Positions 46,870-54,997 of a stretch of DNA of 64,000 bases are shown here, piece by piece; position 1 is the first letter of the stretch, and each line of letters opens with the position of its first letter. The notes under the pieces were generated by a model, which was not told the origin of the DNA, made no database searches, and saw only the letters and a list, made by a program, of their open reading frames with translations. The DNA is from DATJPY01 sp035506135. Its GTDB lineage: Bacteria > Myxococcota_A > UBA9160 > PR03. The stretch spans positions 81,836 through 145,835 of the forward strand of contig DATJPY010000104.1 of the NCBI GenBank assembly GCA_035506135.1, given 5' to 3'. A program made the position numbers and the translations under genes.

Positions 46870-48425
46870 GCTCTCTCCCGTCGCGGGCGCCGCAGCGCCG
46901 CCACCGCCAGCCCCACCCAGCACGCCGCGGCGAAGACATCGCCATGGCGCGCGTAGAACGAACCCCCCGCCGGCGGCGGGCGCAGCGGCAGCTCGCCCAC
47001 CAGAACGTCCCGCTCGAAGAGGCGCGTCTGTGCTCGGACCCGGCCGCGGTCGTCGATCAGGGCGGACACTCCCGTGTTGGCGGCACGCGCCGTCCAGACG
47101 CGATTCTCCGCCGAGCGCAGCGCCGTGATCGCGAGGAACTGGTACGGGGCTCCGGTGCGCCCGTACCAGGCGTCGTTGGTGATCGCGAGGAGCGCCTCTG
47201 CCCCGCCATCCACGAAGCGCCGCACCAGGTTCGGGAACAGGAGTTCATAGCAGATCGGCACGCCGGCGGTCAGCGCGTGGGGCGGGCCCGGCAGGGGGAT
47301 CGCGAGCGCGCGCGGCGCACCGCCCGGGTGGACATCGGAGTCGGAGGCGCCGCGGGCCACCGCCTGGATGACGTGACCGAGCAGACCGCGGAGGGGCACG
47401 TACTCGCCGAACGGGACGAGGTGCGTCTTGTCGTAGCGCTCGGGTACGTCGCGGCCGCCGTCGATCGCGAAGGCGCTGTCGAAGTAGCGGGGTCCGGGCT
47501 CGCCCGGTTTCCAGTCGAGCCCGACGGCGCCCGCGACCAGTGTGGTCCGCGTCTCGCGTGCCAGCGCGGCCAGCCGGTCGGTCAGCTCGGGGCTCGCGTC
47601 CGGCGAGCCCGGGATCGCCGTCTCCGGCCACACCACCAGCTCGGCTCCCTCGGACGCGGCGCGCCGGGTGAGATCCTCGTAGATCGCGAGCGTGCGCTGC
47701 GCCCACTCCGGGCTCCACTTCACATCCTGCCCGATGTTGCCCTGCAGCAGCGCCACGCGGACCTGCGCGCCCGGGTCTTCCGGCTCGCGGGCGGCATCGA
47801 GTGCACCCGCGGCGAGCAGCATCCCGAGCGCAGCCAGCGCGGCGAGCGCACGCCGCGAGCGCCCCAGCGCGAGCTCCGCGAGGGCGGCGCCGCCGAGCGC
47901 CGTGGCGAACGAGAGCCCCCACACTCCCGTGTAGGGCGCCAGGCCCATCAGCGCGGGGTTCCGATGCTGCGCGTAGCCGAGCACCGCCCACGGGAATCCA
48001 GTCAGAGCGAAGGACTTGGCGTGGTCGAGGGCGGTCCAGAGCGCGCCCGAGACGAACGGATTCGGCAGCGCCCCGCGCCCCAGCCAGGCGGCGCCCGCGC
48101 CGAACGCGGCGCTGAAGGCGGCCGGATAGACCGCGAGGCCCACGGCGGCGAGCACGCCGACCAGCGGGGGCGCGTGCCCGTAGTACACGGTCACCACGTA
48201 GATCCAGTGGAAGATCGCCGCGTGCGCGGCGAGCCCGGCCGCGAAGGCTGCGCGCGCGGCGGCACCAGGCGTCATCCCGCGCAGCGCGACCAGGAGGCAC
48301 GCCGGAGCGAGCCACGCGGTGGCGACGCCGAGGTCCAGCACCCGGCCGCCCAGCGGGTGCGGAAACGCCAGGAAGGTCGCCGCCGCGTATCCGGCGAGCA
48401 GCGCGAGCCGCGCGCCGCGGCTCAC
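46866..48425 (-). CDS. lnt: Apolipoprotein N-acyltransferase
   Basis: Adds the third acyl chain to lipoproteins in the inner membrane. It has about 519 aa. Six to seven N-terminal TM segments are followed by a nitrilase domain. Catalytic triad residues are Glu in VVWPETAIPG, Lys in YDKTHLVPFGEYVPLR and Cys in GVPICYELLFP. A last TM segment ends the protein. GTG 48425 overlaps the ybeY stop as GTGA; an in-frame start at 48443 is possible. Its lipoprotein products are released by the LolC/D proteins coded downstream. Confidence 0.94.
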   Translation of the reverse strand: MSRGARLALLAGYAAATFLAFPHPLGGRVLDLGVATAWLAPACLLVALRGMTPGAAARAAFAAGLAAHAAIFHWIYVVTVYYGHAPPLVGVLAAVGLAVYPAAFSAAFGAGAAWLGRGALPNPFVSGALWTALDHAKSFALTGFPWAVLGYAQHRNPALMGLAPYTGVWGLSFATALGGAALAELALGRSRRALAALAALGMLLAAGALDAAREPEDPGAQVRVALLQGNIGQDVKWSPEWAQRTLAIYEDLTRRAASEGAELVVWPETAIPGSPDASPELTDRLAALARETRTTLVAGAVGLDWKPGEPGPRYFDSAFAIDGGRDVPERYDKTHLVPFGEYVPLRGLLGHVIQAVARGASDSDVHPGGAPRALAIPLPGPPHALTAGVPICYELLFPNLVRRFVDGGAEALLAITNDAWYGRTGAPYQFLAITALRSAENRVWTARAANTGVSALIDDRGRVRAQTRLFERDVLVGELPLRPPPAGGSFYARHGDVFAAACWVGLAVAALRRPRRERA

Positions 48426-48865
48426 GCGCGCAGCACCCGCCACAGCCGGCGCTCCTCGGCGCGCATCGCGCGCGCCTCCTCCCGCTCTACGTGGTCGTGC
48501 CCGAGCAGGTGGAGCACCCCGTGGATCAGCAGGCGCAGCAGCTCGTCGTCGAGCCCGCGGCGCTGCCGGCGCGCCTGACGCGACGCGGTGTCGACCGAGA
48601 TCACCACGTCGCCGAGCAGGGAGCCGCGGTGGGCGGCGTGAGGTCCCTCGAGCAGCGAGTAGGAGAGCACGTCGGTCGGGCCGCGCATGCCCCGGTCGCG
48701 TTGGTTCAGCGCCGCGATCTCGGGATCGTCGACGAGCGCCAGCGAGAGCTCCGCGTCGGGTCGCCCGACCGCGCGGAGAAGGCTCCGCGCGCGGCGGCGC
48801 AGGAGCACCCGATCGAACGCGGAGGCAACGACCCCTCTCGGGGGGCCGCTCAGACGCACGCTCAT
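48422..48865 (-). CDS. ybeY: Endoribonuclease YbeY
   Basis: Metal-dependent RNase for 16S rRNA 3'-end maturation and ribosome quality control. It has 147 aa. The zinc site HGVLHLLGHDHVE has the three His of the family (HGxLHLxGyDH), and GPTDVLSYSLLEG and LLGDVVISVDTA are conserved. ATG 48865 overlaps the phoH stop (ATGA). The phoH-ybeY-lnt order is widespread, but corC, usually between ybeY and lnt, is absent. Confidence 0.95.
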   Translation of the reverse strand: MSVRLSGPPRGVVASAFDRVLLRRRARSLLRAVGRPDAELSLALVDDPEIAALNQRDRGMRGPTDVLSYSLLEGPHAAHRGSLLGDVVISVDTASRQARRQRRGLDDELLRLLIHGVLHLLGHDHVEREEARAMRAEERRLWRVLRA

Positions 48866-49866
48866 GCGCCGTTCGTGGCCTTCTCGTACGCGCGGATGAT
48901 GCTCTGCACCAGCGGATGGCGCACCACGTCCGCCTCGGTGAAGCGCATGAATCCGATCCCCTCGACGCCCTCCAGGATGCGGACCGCCTCGATCAGCCCG
49001 CTGGTCTTCTCCGGCGGCAGATCGATCTGCGTGGTGTCGCCGGTGACGACCGCCTTCGAGTCGAAGCCGAGCCGCGTCAACAGCATCTTCATCTGCTCGC
49101 TGGTGGTGTTCTGCGCCTCGTCGAGGATCACGAACGAGTCGTTGAGCGTGCGGCCGCGCATGAAGGCGAGCGGCGCCACCTCGATGGCGCCGCGCTCGAT
49201 CAGCCGATCGGCCTTCTCGAAGGGCACCATGTCGTGGAGCGCGTCGTAGAGCGGGCGCAGGTAGGGGTTCACCTTCTCGGCCATCGTTCCCGGCAGGAAC
49301 CCGAGCCGCTCGCCGGCCTCCACCGCCGGCCGCGTCAGGATCACCCGAGACACCTCGCGCCGGTTCAGCGCCGCCATCGCGCACGCCATCGCCAGATAGG
49401 TCTTCCCGGTTCCGGCCGGGCCGACCGCGAACACCAGATCGTGTTGGCGGATCTCCTCGATGTAGCGGCGCTGCGACAGGTTCTTCGCCACCACGCGGCG
49501 CCGCGAGCCCACCGAGGCCAGCACGTCCTCGTATACGTCGGCCAGCTCGACGTCGGGACGGCCCGCGGCGATGCGCGCGGCCGAGGTCACGTCGCCGGCA
49601 TCGACGGCGCGCCCTTCGCGGAGCCAGCCGTAGAGCTCCTCGAGCACCTTGCGCGCGGCCGCCACCGGCCCGGGCTCGCCCACCAGGCGCACCTCGTTGC
49701 CGCGGGCCCGCACGTCGACCCCGAGCTCGCGCTCGAGGATGCGCAGCGTGCGCTCGCCGTCCCCATACAGCTCGGCCGCTACGCGGTTGTCTTCGAAGAC
49801 GAGAGTCTGGCGGGTACTCGCTTCGTGTGCGGCCAGGGAGATCTCCAGGTCGGCGGGTCGCCTCAG
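48862..49866 (-). CDS. phoH: PhoH family ATPase
   Basis: PhoH/YbeZ-type protein, an ATPase that works with YbeY in RNA metabolism. A KH-like N-terminal part (about 15-90) precedes the ATPase core. Walker A is FAVGPAGTGKTYLAMACAM, then ILTRPAVEAGERLGFLPG and Walker B SFVILDEAQNTTSEQMKMLL. The C-terminus has GVEGIGFMRFTEADVVRHPL. The start is unsure: no ATG, GTG or TTG lies near the expected N-terminus. I put it at CTG 49866, which overlaps the stop of the upstream gene as CTGA, in line with the junctions around it. CTG 49848 is another option. Confidence 0.9.
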   Translation of the reverse strand: MRRPADLEISLAAHEASTRQTLVFEDNRVAAELYGDGERTLRILERELGVDVRARGNEVRLVGEPGPVAAARKVLEELYGWLREGRAVDAGDVTSAARIAAGRPDVELADVYEDVLASVGSRRRVVAKNLSQRRYIEEIRQHDLVFAVGPAGTGKTYLAMACAMAALNRREVSRVILTRPAVEAGERLGFLPGTMAEKVNPYLRPLYDALHDMVPFEKADRLIERGAIEVAPLAFMRGRTLNDSFVILDEAQNTTSEQMKMLLTRLGFDSKAVVTGDTTQIDLPPEKTSGLIEAVRILEGVEGIGFMRFTEADVVRHPLVQSIIRAYEKATNGA

Positions 49867-50963
49867 CGCTCCGGCGCGAGGACGATCGGACCGCGCTCGC
49901 CGTCGAGATAGTAGGCACCGGTGTCGCGCGACGTCAAACCGTCGCCGTCCTCGGACCAGGCCGGCACCTGGTCGAGCGCTGCGGGCCAGCGACCCGTCAG
50001 CAGGCGGCCGGCGACGAGCAGATGGCGGACGCGCGCGGTCGCGAAGCGCGCGCGCGCCTCGGCGAGCGGCTCGCTGCCGATCGGAAGGCCGGGCGCCCCG
50101 CTCGCGGTCCGGAGCGGGAGCCAGGCGACCACTGCGAGCACGGCGAGCAGCGCGAACGGGCCGACCTGCAGCGCCCAGCGCCGGACCCCGACCGGCGCGC
50201 CCGGCGCCGCGGCGGCCGCGCGCGACTCGCGCGTGCGGACCGGCTCGATCCAGCCGGCGCGCGCGAGGTCGACCAGGATGCGCATGCCGAGGAAGCTCCC
50301 GAGACGCGAAAGATCGATCACGCGGCGCGCGCTCGAGCGCCCGTCGATCAGGAGCAGCAGGCGCTCGGTGTCCGCAGGCCAGCGCGAGGCGCGGGCGGCC
50401 GGCGAGCGGCGGTAGTCCTCGATGCTGCCGCGCCGGCGGAAGATCGCGCCGTCGTCGGGGATCTCGCTCTCGAAGGCGCGCCACTCGTCCACCATGCGCA
50501 GGCCGTCCATCAGCACCTGCTCGGCGCCCAGCAGCGACTCGGTCGGCCGGTCGTGCACCACGGGCTGCGCGACGAAGCGGAACGAGCCGTCGTCCCAGCG
50601 CAGCAGATCGAAAAGCGTCTCGCGCGTCAGGAGGTCCTCGATCTCGACGCGCACCGCGGGGGGGACGCCCGCCTCCGAGAGCTTCACGGCCGACGGGTCG
50701 GGCGCGGTCGCGCGCTTGCGCTCGAGCTCCGCCAGGCGCTCGCGCGGCAGCGCGCCGCAGCGCACCAGCATCTCGCCGAGGGCGGCGTCCTCGTGCGTGC
50801 CGACCGGTGACGCCGACACGATGCAGCCGCCCTCGAAGCGGAGCTCCACCTCGGCGTCGGCGCCGCGCACCTGCAGCACGCCGGTCTTGCGCTGCTGCCC
50901 GATCAGCTGGAAGACCTCGCCGATCCCGAAGTCGCGCAGGTTTCCGTGCAGGGCGATCGCCAT
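49863..50963 (-). CDS. DUF4388 (PATAN-like) domain protein
   Basis: A 366-aa protein. Residues 1-100 match the DUF4388/PATAN domain (LHGNLRDFGIGEVFQLIGQ, RKTGVLQVRGADAEVELRFE, GEMLVRCGALP). A second helical region (about 105-240) recalls the follow-on domain found in gliding and signalling proteins (RSSARRVIDLSRLGSFLGMR). One TM segment lies near 265-285, then a periplasmic tail. DUF4388 proteins are common in Myxococcota and cyanobacteria and often act in regulation. No precise function can be given here. ATG 50963 is 5 bp after the stop of the TPR gene. Confidence 0.85.
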   Translation of the reverse strand: MAIALHGNLRDFGIGEVFQLIGQQRKTGVLQVRGADAEVELRFEGGCIVSASPVGTHEDAALGEMLVRCGALPRERLAELERKRATAPDPSAVKLSEAGVPPAVRVEIEDLLTRETLFDLLRWDDGSFRFVAQPVVHDRPTESLLGAEQVLMDGLRMVDEWRAFESEIPDDGAIFRRRGSIEDYRRSPAARASRWPADTERLLLLIDGRSSARRVIDLSRLGSFLGMRILVDLARAGWIEPVRTRESRAAAAAPGAPVGVRRWALQVGPFALLAVLAVVAWLPLRTASGAPGLPIGSEPLAEARARFATARVRHLLVAGRLLTGRWPAALDQVPAWSEDGDGLTSRDTGAYYLDGERGPIVLAPER

Positions 50964-50967
50964 GGTC

Positions 50968-52854
50968 TCAGCGCCGACCTCCGACGCCGGCCGCGGCAGT
51001 GAGCGACACCTGCAGCGCGAGCAGGAGCAGCGCGGCGCAGCCGAAGGCGAGCGGCCCGGCGCCCCCGACGCTCGCCGGATCCGGCACTGCGCCGTGGCGT
51101 CCGAGGACTGCCGCGAGCGCGGCGGCGCCCGCGACGTTCGCCGCCAGCGCGAGCGCGGGCCGGCGCGGCGCGGGTCCTACCAGCCCGGGCAGCGCGCGCG
51201 CCGTCCACCGGCGCGCGCGCGCCGAGAGGTCGCCGGCGCTCGCGCGGGCCGAGTCCCAGGGGCCGCCGTGATGCGATTCGCGCCTCCTGCGCGTGCACGC
51301 CGCGCAGAGGTCGTGGCTGCCGCGCGGCGTCCCGCAGCGCGCACACAGGCGCGCCGAGCACTCCGCGCAGGCCGTCGACCGCTCGAAGCGCCCGGCCAGC
51401 CCGATCCCCAACGCCGCGGCCGCGACGAACGCCGCGACCGAGAGCACGGCGAAGCGACCGAGCGCGCCCGGCGCGAGCGGCGCGCGCAGCTCGGCCGCGA
51501 TCGGCTCGCCGCCGCGCGCCAGTCGCTCGCGGACGATCTCGACGGGGAGCGGGAGCTCGGCGGTGAAGCCGGCGTTCGTGTCGGAGAGCCGGCGCGTCAG
51601 CTCGTCGACGACGTCGGTATCGATCGCCTGCGCGGCCGCGAGGGCCCGCTCGTGCTCGTCGACCTGGATGGCGCGGCCGTGCGCCTGCGAGAGGTTGAAC
51701 CAGATCAGCGCGGACGGCTTCTCGGCAGTGGCGCGGCGGTAGAGCTCGATGGCGCCCGCAGAGTCGCCGAGGGCGAGGCGCACGTTGGCGGCGTTGTTGA
51801 GCGCGACGGGATCGGACGGCGAAGCGGCGATCAGCGCCGCATAGCGCGCGTCGGCCTGTGCCAGATCGCCGGCCCGACGCGCGCGCGCCGCGAGCGCCTG
51901 CGTCGCCAGGGTGTCGCTTGGCTCGGCGTGCTCGAGGCGCATCAGGTCGACCGGATCGAGGAAGCCGCTCTCGCTCGCCCAGGCGGCCTCCGCGACCGCG
52001 TCGGACCCGAGCGCCGCGAGCTGTCGTCCGGCGAGCTCGACGAGCGGGTGGATGGCGAGCACGACCAGCGCGGCCGCTGCGGCGAGCGCGCGCCGCTCGG
52101 CGCGGGTCGCGTAGATCGTGGCCAGCGCGAAGAGCCCGAGCGCGGCGCCGAGCACGCCCTGCCCGAGCGCGGCCGGCGCCAGCACCGCGGCCGTGATCAG
52201 CGCCCGTCGCGCCGGCTCGGACATCGACGGATCGATGCGATCCGCGAGGTCGTGGGCGGCGTGCGGGAGCGCGGCCAGCCCGCGCCCAGCGAGGTAGGCG
52301 AGCCCGGCCGACAACACGGCTGCGTAGAGGAGCAGCGAGGCGGTCGCCGTCAGCCAGAGGGAGCTCTCGAGGTGGCGCGAGAGCGCGCGGATCGCCTGGC
52401 AGGCCGCCTCGACCCCGCCCACCAGATCGGCCGACCCAAAGCGCGCGCGCGCGCGCGCCCAGTGGGCGGCGGGGAGGTCGGGGGCGAGCTCGACCGCGGC
52501 ATCGGCACGCTCGAGCGGCGTCGCGTCGCCCGCGCCGAGCAGGACGGCGCGCGCGAGCGGCTCGAGATCGACCAGGCCGAGCTGGTCCGCCTCGTGGCGG
52601 GTGCGAGCGACGCGCTCCACCAGGCGCCGCGCCGGCGCGAACCACGCGCGCTCGAGCGAGTCGAGCTGGGGGGCGATCCGCGACGGGGCGCGGGACGCGT
52701 CGGCGCCAGCGGTGGGCGCGGGGGACGGGCCGGCGACGGCCTCCGCCGCGGGCGATGCGGCCGCGGGGCCGGGCCCCGTCTCGGCGCCCGCCGCGAGCAC
52801 GACCCCCAGCGCAACGGCCAGGCCCCCCAGGCAGCCGAGGCACGTCCGACTCAC
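50968..52854 (-). CDS. Membrane protein with TPR and zinc-ribbon-like segment
   Basis: A 628-aa protein of unknown function. It starts with a signal-like segment (about 8-24), and GTG 52854 has GGAGGGG upstream. Hydrophobic segments lie near 170-195, 230-285 and 490-510 and at the C-terminus. TPR-like helices are seen in ARRAGDLAQADARYAALIA, ALNNAANVRLALGDSAGAIE and RRATAEKPSALIWFNLSQAH. Near residue 520 there is a Cys-rich knot CAECSARLCARCGTPRG followed by HDLCAACTRR, which can bind two zinc ions. Similar TPR/zinc proteins are found in deltaproteobacteria, often near exopolysaccharide or secretion genes. It shares an operon with the DUF4388 gene. Confidence 0.8.
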   Translation of the reverse strand: MSRTCLGCLGGLAVALGVVLAAGAETGPGPAAASPAAEAVAGPSPAPTAGADASRAPSRIAPQLDSLERAWFAPARRLVERVARTRHEADQLGLVDLEPLARAVLLGAGDATPLERADAAVELAPDLPAAHWARARARFGSADLVGGVEAACQAIRALSRHLESSLWLTATASLLLYAAVLSAGLAYLAGRGLAALPHAAHDLADRIDPSMSEPARRALITAAVLAPAALGQGVLGAALGLFALATIYATRAERRALAAAAALVVLAIHPLVELAGRQLAALGSDAVAEAAWASESGFLDPVDLMRLEHAEPSDTLATQALAARARRAGDLAQADARYAALIAASPSDPVALNNAANVRLALGDSAGAIELYRRATAEKPSALIWFNLSQAHGRAIQVDEHERALAAAQAIDTDVVDELTRRLSDTNAGFTAELPLPVEIVRERLARGGEPIAAELRAPLAPGALGRFAVLSVAAFVAAAALGIGLAGRFERSTACAECSARLCARCGTPRGSHDLCAACTRRRRESHHGGPWDSARASAGDLSARARRWTARALPGLVGPAPRRPALALAANVAGAAALAAVLGRHGAVPDPASVGGAGPLAFGCAALLLLALQVSLTAAAGVGGRR

Positions 52855-53030
52855 ACGATCCCCTCCACAGACGGACTCGTCCGGGAGGCGTATCGGCTGG
52901 TCGGAGGGGCGGGTTGAAGGAGTTGCGCCCCGGCTGCGCTGGCGCTGCCGGGGCCGCGCCCCTATGTTGGGCCCCCCTCGTAGGCCCCGGCTCCGGCCGT
53001 GGACGCAACCTCCGGGAGGCGAGGAGCCGC
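52855..53030. promoter_or_regulatory. Divergent intergenic region before rpsT
   Basis: This 176-bp gap separates the TPR gene (minus) and rpsT (plus). It should hold both promoters. I see a possible -10 TATGTT (52963-52968) but no convincing -35. A GC hairpin, CCCCGGC (from about 52928) with GCCGGGG, lies upstream of it. Nothing else is recognisable. Confidence 0.35.
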
Positions 53031-53294
53031 GTGGCCACCCACAAGTCCGCCGAGAAGCGAGCGCGCCAGGATGCCCGCCGCCGCGACCGCAACCGCGTGG
53101 TCAAGAGCCGCGCCAAGTCGACGGTGAAGGCGCTGCGCGCCGACCTCGACGCGGGCGCCGCAGGGCTCCGCGACAAGCTCCGCGAGACCGAGAGCATCCT
53201 GCGCAAGGCGGCGAGCCGCGGAGCCATCCCGAAGCGCCGCGCGAGCCGGCTCGTGTCTCGCCTCGCCAAGCGGGTCGCCAAGGCGAAGTCCTGA
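53031..53294 (+). CDS. rpsT: 30S ribosomal protein S20
   Basis: Primary 16S rRNA-binding protein of the small subunit. It has 87 aa, strongly basic. The N-terminus ATHKSAEKRARQDARRR and the C-terminal KRRASRLVSRLAKRVAK are typical of S20 (NxAxRRKSRL type). GTG 53031 has GGAGGCGAGGAG upstream. The start GTG is usual for rpsT in enterobacteria as well, where an unusual start codon takes part in autoregulation. It converges on holA with a 4-bp gap. Confidence 0.95.
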   Translation: MATHKSAEKRARQDARRRDRNRVVKSRAKSTVKALRADLDAGAAGLRDKLRETESILRKAASRGAIPKRRASRLVSRLAKRVAKAKS

Positions 53295-53298
53295 GCGA

Positions 53299-54270
53299 CT
53301 AGGCCGCGAGGCCGATCACCAGCCTCTCGAGGGCGAGCTGCGCGTCGAGCCCCCCCTGCCCCTTCAGCGCCTCGTCGGTGTCGTGGATTGCGCGCAGGCA
53401 CGCGAGCAGTCGCGCGAGCGCGTAGCGGCGCGCCTGCTCCTCGAGCTTCCGCCGCACGAAGGGCGGCGCTCCCACCGTGCCGCCGGCGCGCAGCCGCAGC
53501 AGCCGCCGGAAGTGTCCGGCCAGCGCACCGAGCACGACGGGCGGGGCGCCGCCGGACGCGAGCAGCTTCGCGAGATCCGCGAGCGCATCTGCCGCGCGTC
53601 CGTCTCCGATCGCGTCGGTGAGCTCCCACACCGGCTCGTCGGCGAGATCGGCGACCGCGCGGCTCACGTGGTCGAGCGCCACGGCTCGGCCCGGCCCCGC
53701 GAGCAGCGCGCTCTTCTCCAGCTCGCCGCGCAGGCGAAGCAGCTCGGGGCCGACCCGCTCGGCCAGGAGATCGGCGGCCGCGGGCTCGATCGCGATCCCG
53801 AGCCGCACGGCCTCGCGCCGCACGAAGTCGACGAGCGCTCGGCGCCCCTGCGGCGCCTCGCACTCCACCAGCGCGCCGGCCTCGACGAAGGCGCGCACCC
53901 ACTTCTCGCGGCGGTCGAGGGCGCTCGACGTCACCACGAGCACGCTCCGCGCCTCCGCGCCCTGCGCGCGCACCACGTCGGGCAGCGCCTCCGCGAGCGC
54001 GCGGCCGCGCCCGCCGCCAGGCTCCCGCAGCCACACCAGGCGCCGCGCGCCGCCCACCGGCAGCGTGCCGACGGCGTCCCAGAGCGCGGACGGCGTCGCG
54101 CTGTCACCGTCCAGGCGATCGAAGTTGAAGTCGGCGGGCGCGTCGGCCAGGACTGCGCGCCGCAGCGCCTCGAGCGCCTCGTCGCGAAGCAGCGGCTCGG
54201 GCCCGATCACGGCGTAGGCGGGTCGCACCCGACCCGCTGCGAGCTCGCGCGTCAGATCCTCCGGCGTCAC
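53299..54270 (-). CDS. holA: DNA polymerase III delta subunit
   Basis: Opens the sliding clamp in the clamp loader. It has 323 aa. The N-terminal part (AYAVIGPEPLLRDEALEALR, FNFDRLDGDSATP, PVGGARRLVWLRE) and the conserved C-terminal helices (LGALAGHFRRLLRLRA, GLDAQLALERLVIGLA) match HolA. The P-loop is degenerate, as in all delta subunits. GTG 54270 overlaps the lptE stop as GTGA. The lptE-holA-rpsT grouping is conserved, but leuS, normally before lptE, is not here. Confidence 0.93.
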   Translation of the reverse strand: MTPEDLTRELAAGRVRPAYAVIGPEPLLRDEALEALRRAVLADAPADFNFDRLDGDSATPSALWDAVGTLPVGGARRLVWLREPGGGRGRALAEALPDVVRAQGAEARSVLVVTSSALDRREKWVRAFVEAGALVECEAPQGRRALVDFVRREAVRLGIAIEPAAADLLAERVGPELLRLRGELEKSALLAGPGRAVALDHVSRAVADLADEPVWELTDAIGDGRAADALADLAKLLASGGAPPVVLGALAGHFRRLLRLRAGGTVGAPPFVRRKLEEQARRYALARLLACLRAIHDTDEALKGQGGLDAQLALERLVIGLAA

Positions 54271-54953
54271 GGTGCGACCCGCTCCGGGGCCGGAGCCGGG
54301 GCAGGCGTGGGTGCCGGCGTCGGTGTGGCGGGTGCCGGCGCCACGGGCTCCGCCGGGGCGGCCCCCGGCGTGGTCGAGGGTGCCGGAGCGGGCACCGATG
54401 CGGCGGCAGGTGCCGCCGCCGCCGCGACGAGCTTCTCCCCGAGGGCGTCGTGCACGCGCCCCGCGATCACCACGGAGATGCGGCGCAGCGCCTCCTGGCG
54501 GTTCTTGCGCTGCACCTCGATGTCGGAGCTCGACAGATAGATCTCGGCGGCGGTGAGGATGCCGGGGCCGAAGCGAATCACGGTGCCGTTCGCCCGGCGC
54601 GCCGAGAGGTCGATGTTCATCACCACCTCGTACTCGAGCGCGAAGGCGACCGAGGAGAAGCTGCGGGCGCGCGTGGAGAGCGGGAACAGCGTGCCCGTGA
54701 GCACGATGTCCGCATGCTTCGGATCCTTGACGACCCGCACGTCGCCACGGCGCTGGAACTCGCGCAGGAGCGCGTCGTTCACGAGCGCCTCGGCGCCGGC
54801 CTCGTACGAGTGGTTGGTGATCGGCTGGATCGCGACGGTCCGCACGTCGCCGAGCGCGCCGTTGTAGCGCATCCAGTGGTAGCCGCTGCAGCCCGCGAGC
54901 GCGCAGGCGAGCAGCACCGCGATGGCGGGAGCCCCGGGCCGCATCGGGCGCAC
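54267..54953 (-). CDS. lptE: LPS assembly lipoprotein LptE
   Basis: Outer-membrane lipoprotein that plugs LptD in the LPS translocon. It has 228 aa. The lipobox LAGC ends the signal peptide (Cys about 22). GYHWMRYNGALGDVRTVAIQ, ITNHSYEAGAEALVNDALL and FQRRGDVRVV are typical of the LptE/LptE-like family. The last 50 residues are an Ala/Pro-rich low-complexity tail. The start can be GTG 54953 or ATG 54944. The gene lies 44 bp after the chemoreceptor stop. Confidence 0.9.
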   Translation of the reverse strand: MRPMRPGAPAIAVLLACALAGCSGYHWMRYNGALGDVRTVAIQPITNHSYEAGAEALVNDALLREFQRRGDVRVVKDPKHADIVLTGTLFPLSTRARSFSSVAFALEYEVVMNIDLSARRANGTVIRFGPGILTAAEIYLSSSDIEVQRKNRQEALRRISVVIAGRVHDALGEKLVAAAAAPAAASVPAPAPSTTPGAAPAEPVAPAPATPTPAPTPAPAPAPERVAP

Positions 54954-54997
54954 CTATAGCAAAGGGGATCGCCCCTGGACGCGGTCGGGCGCGGCGA

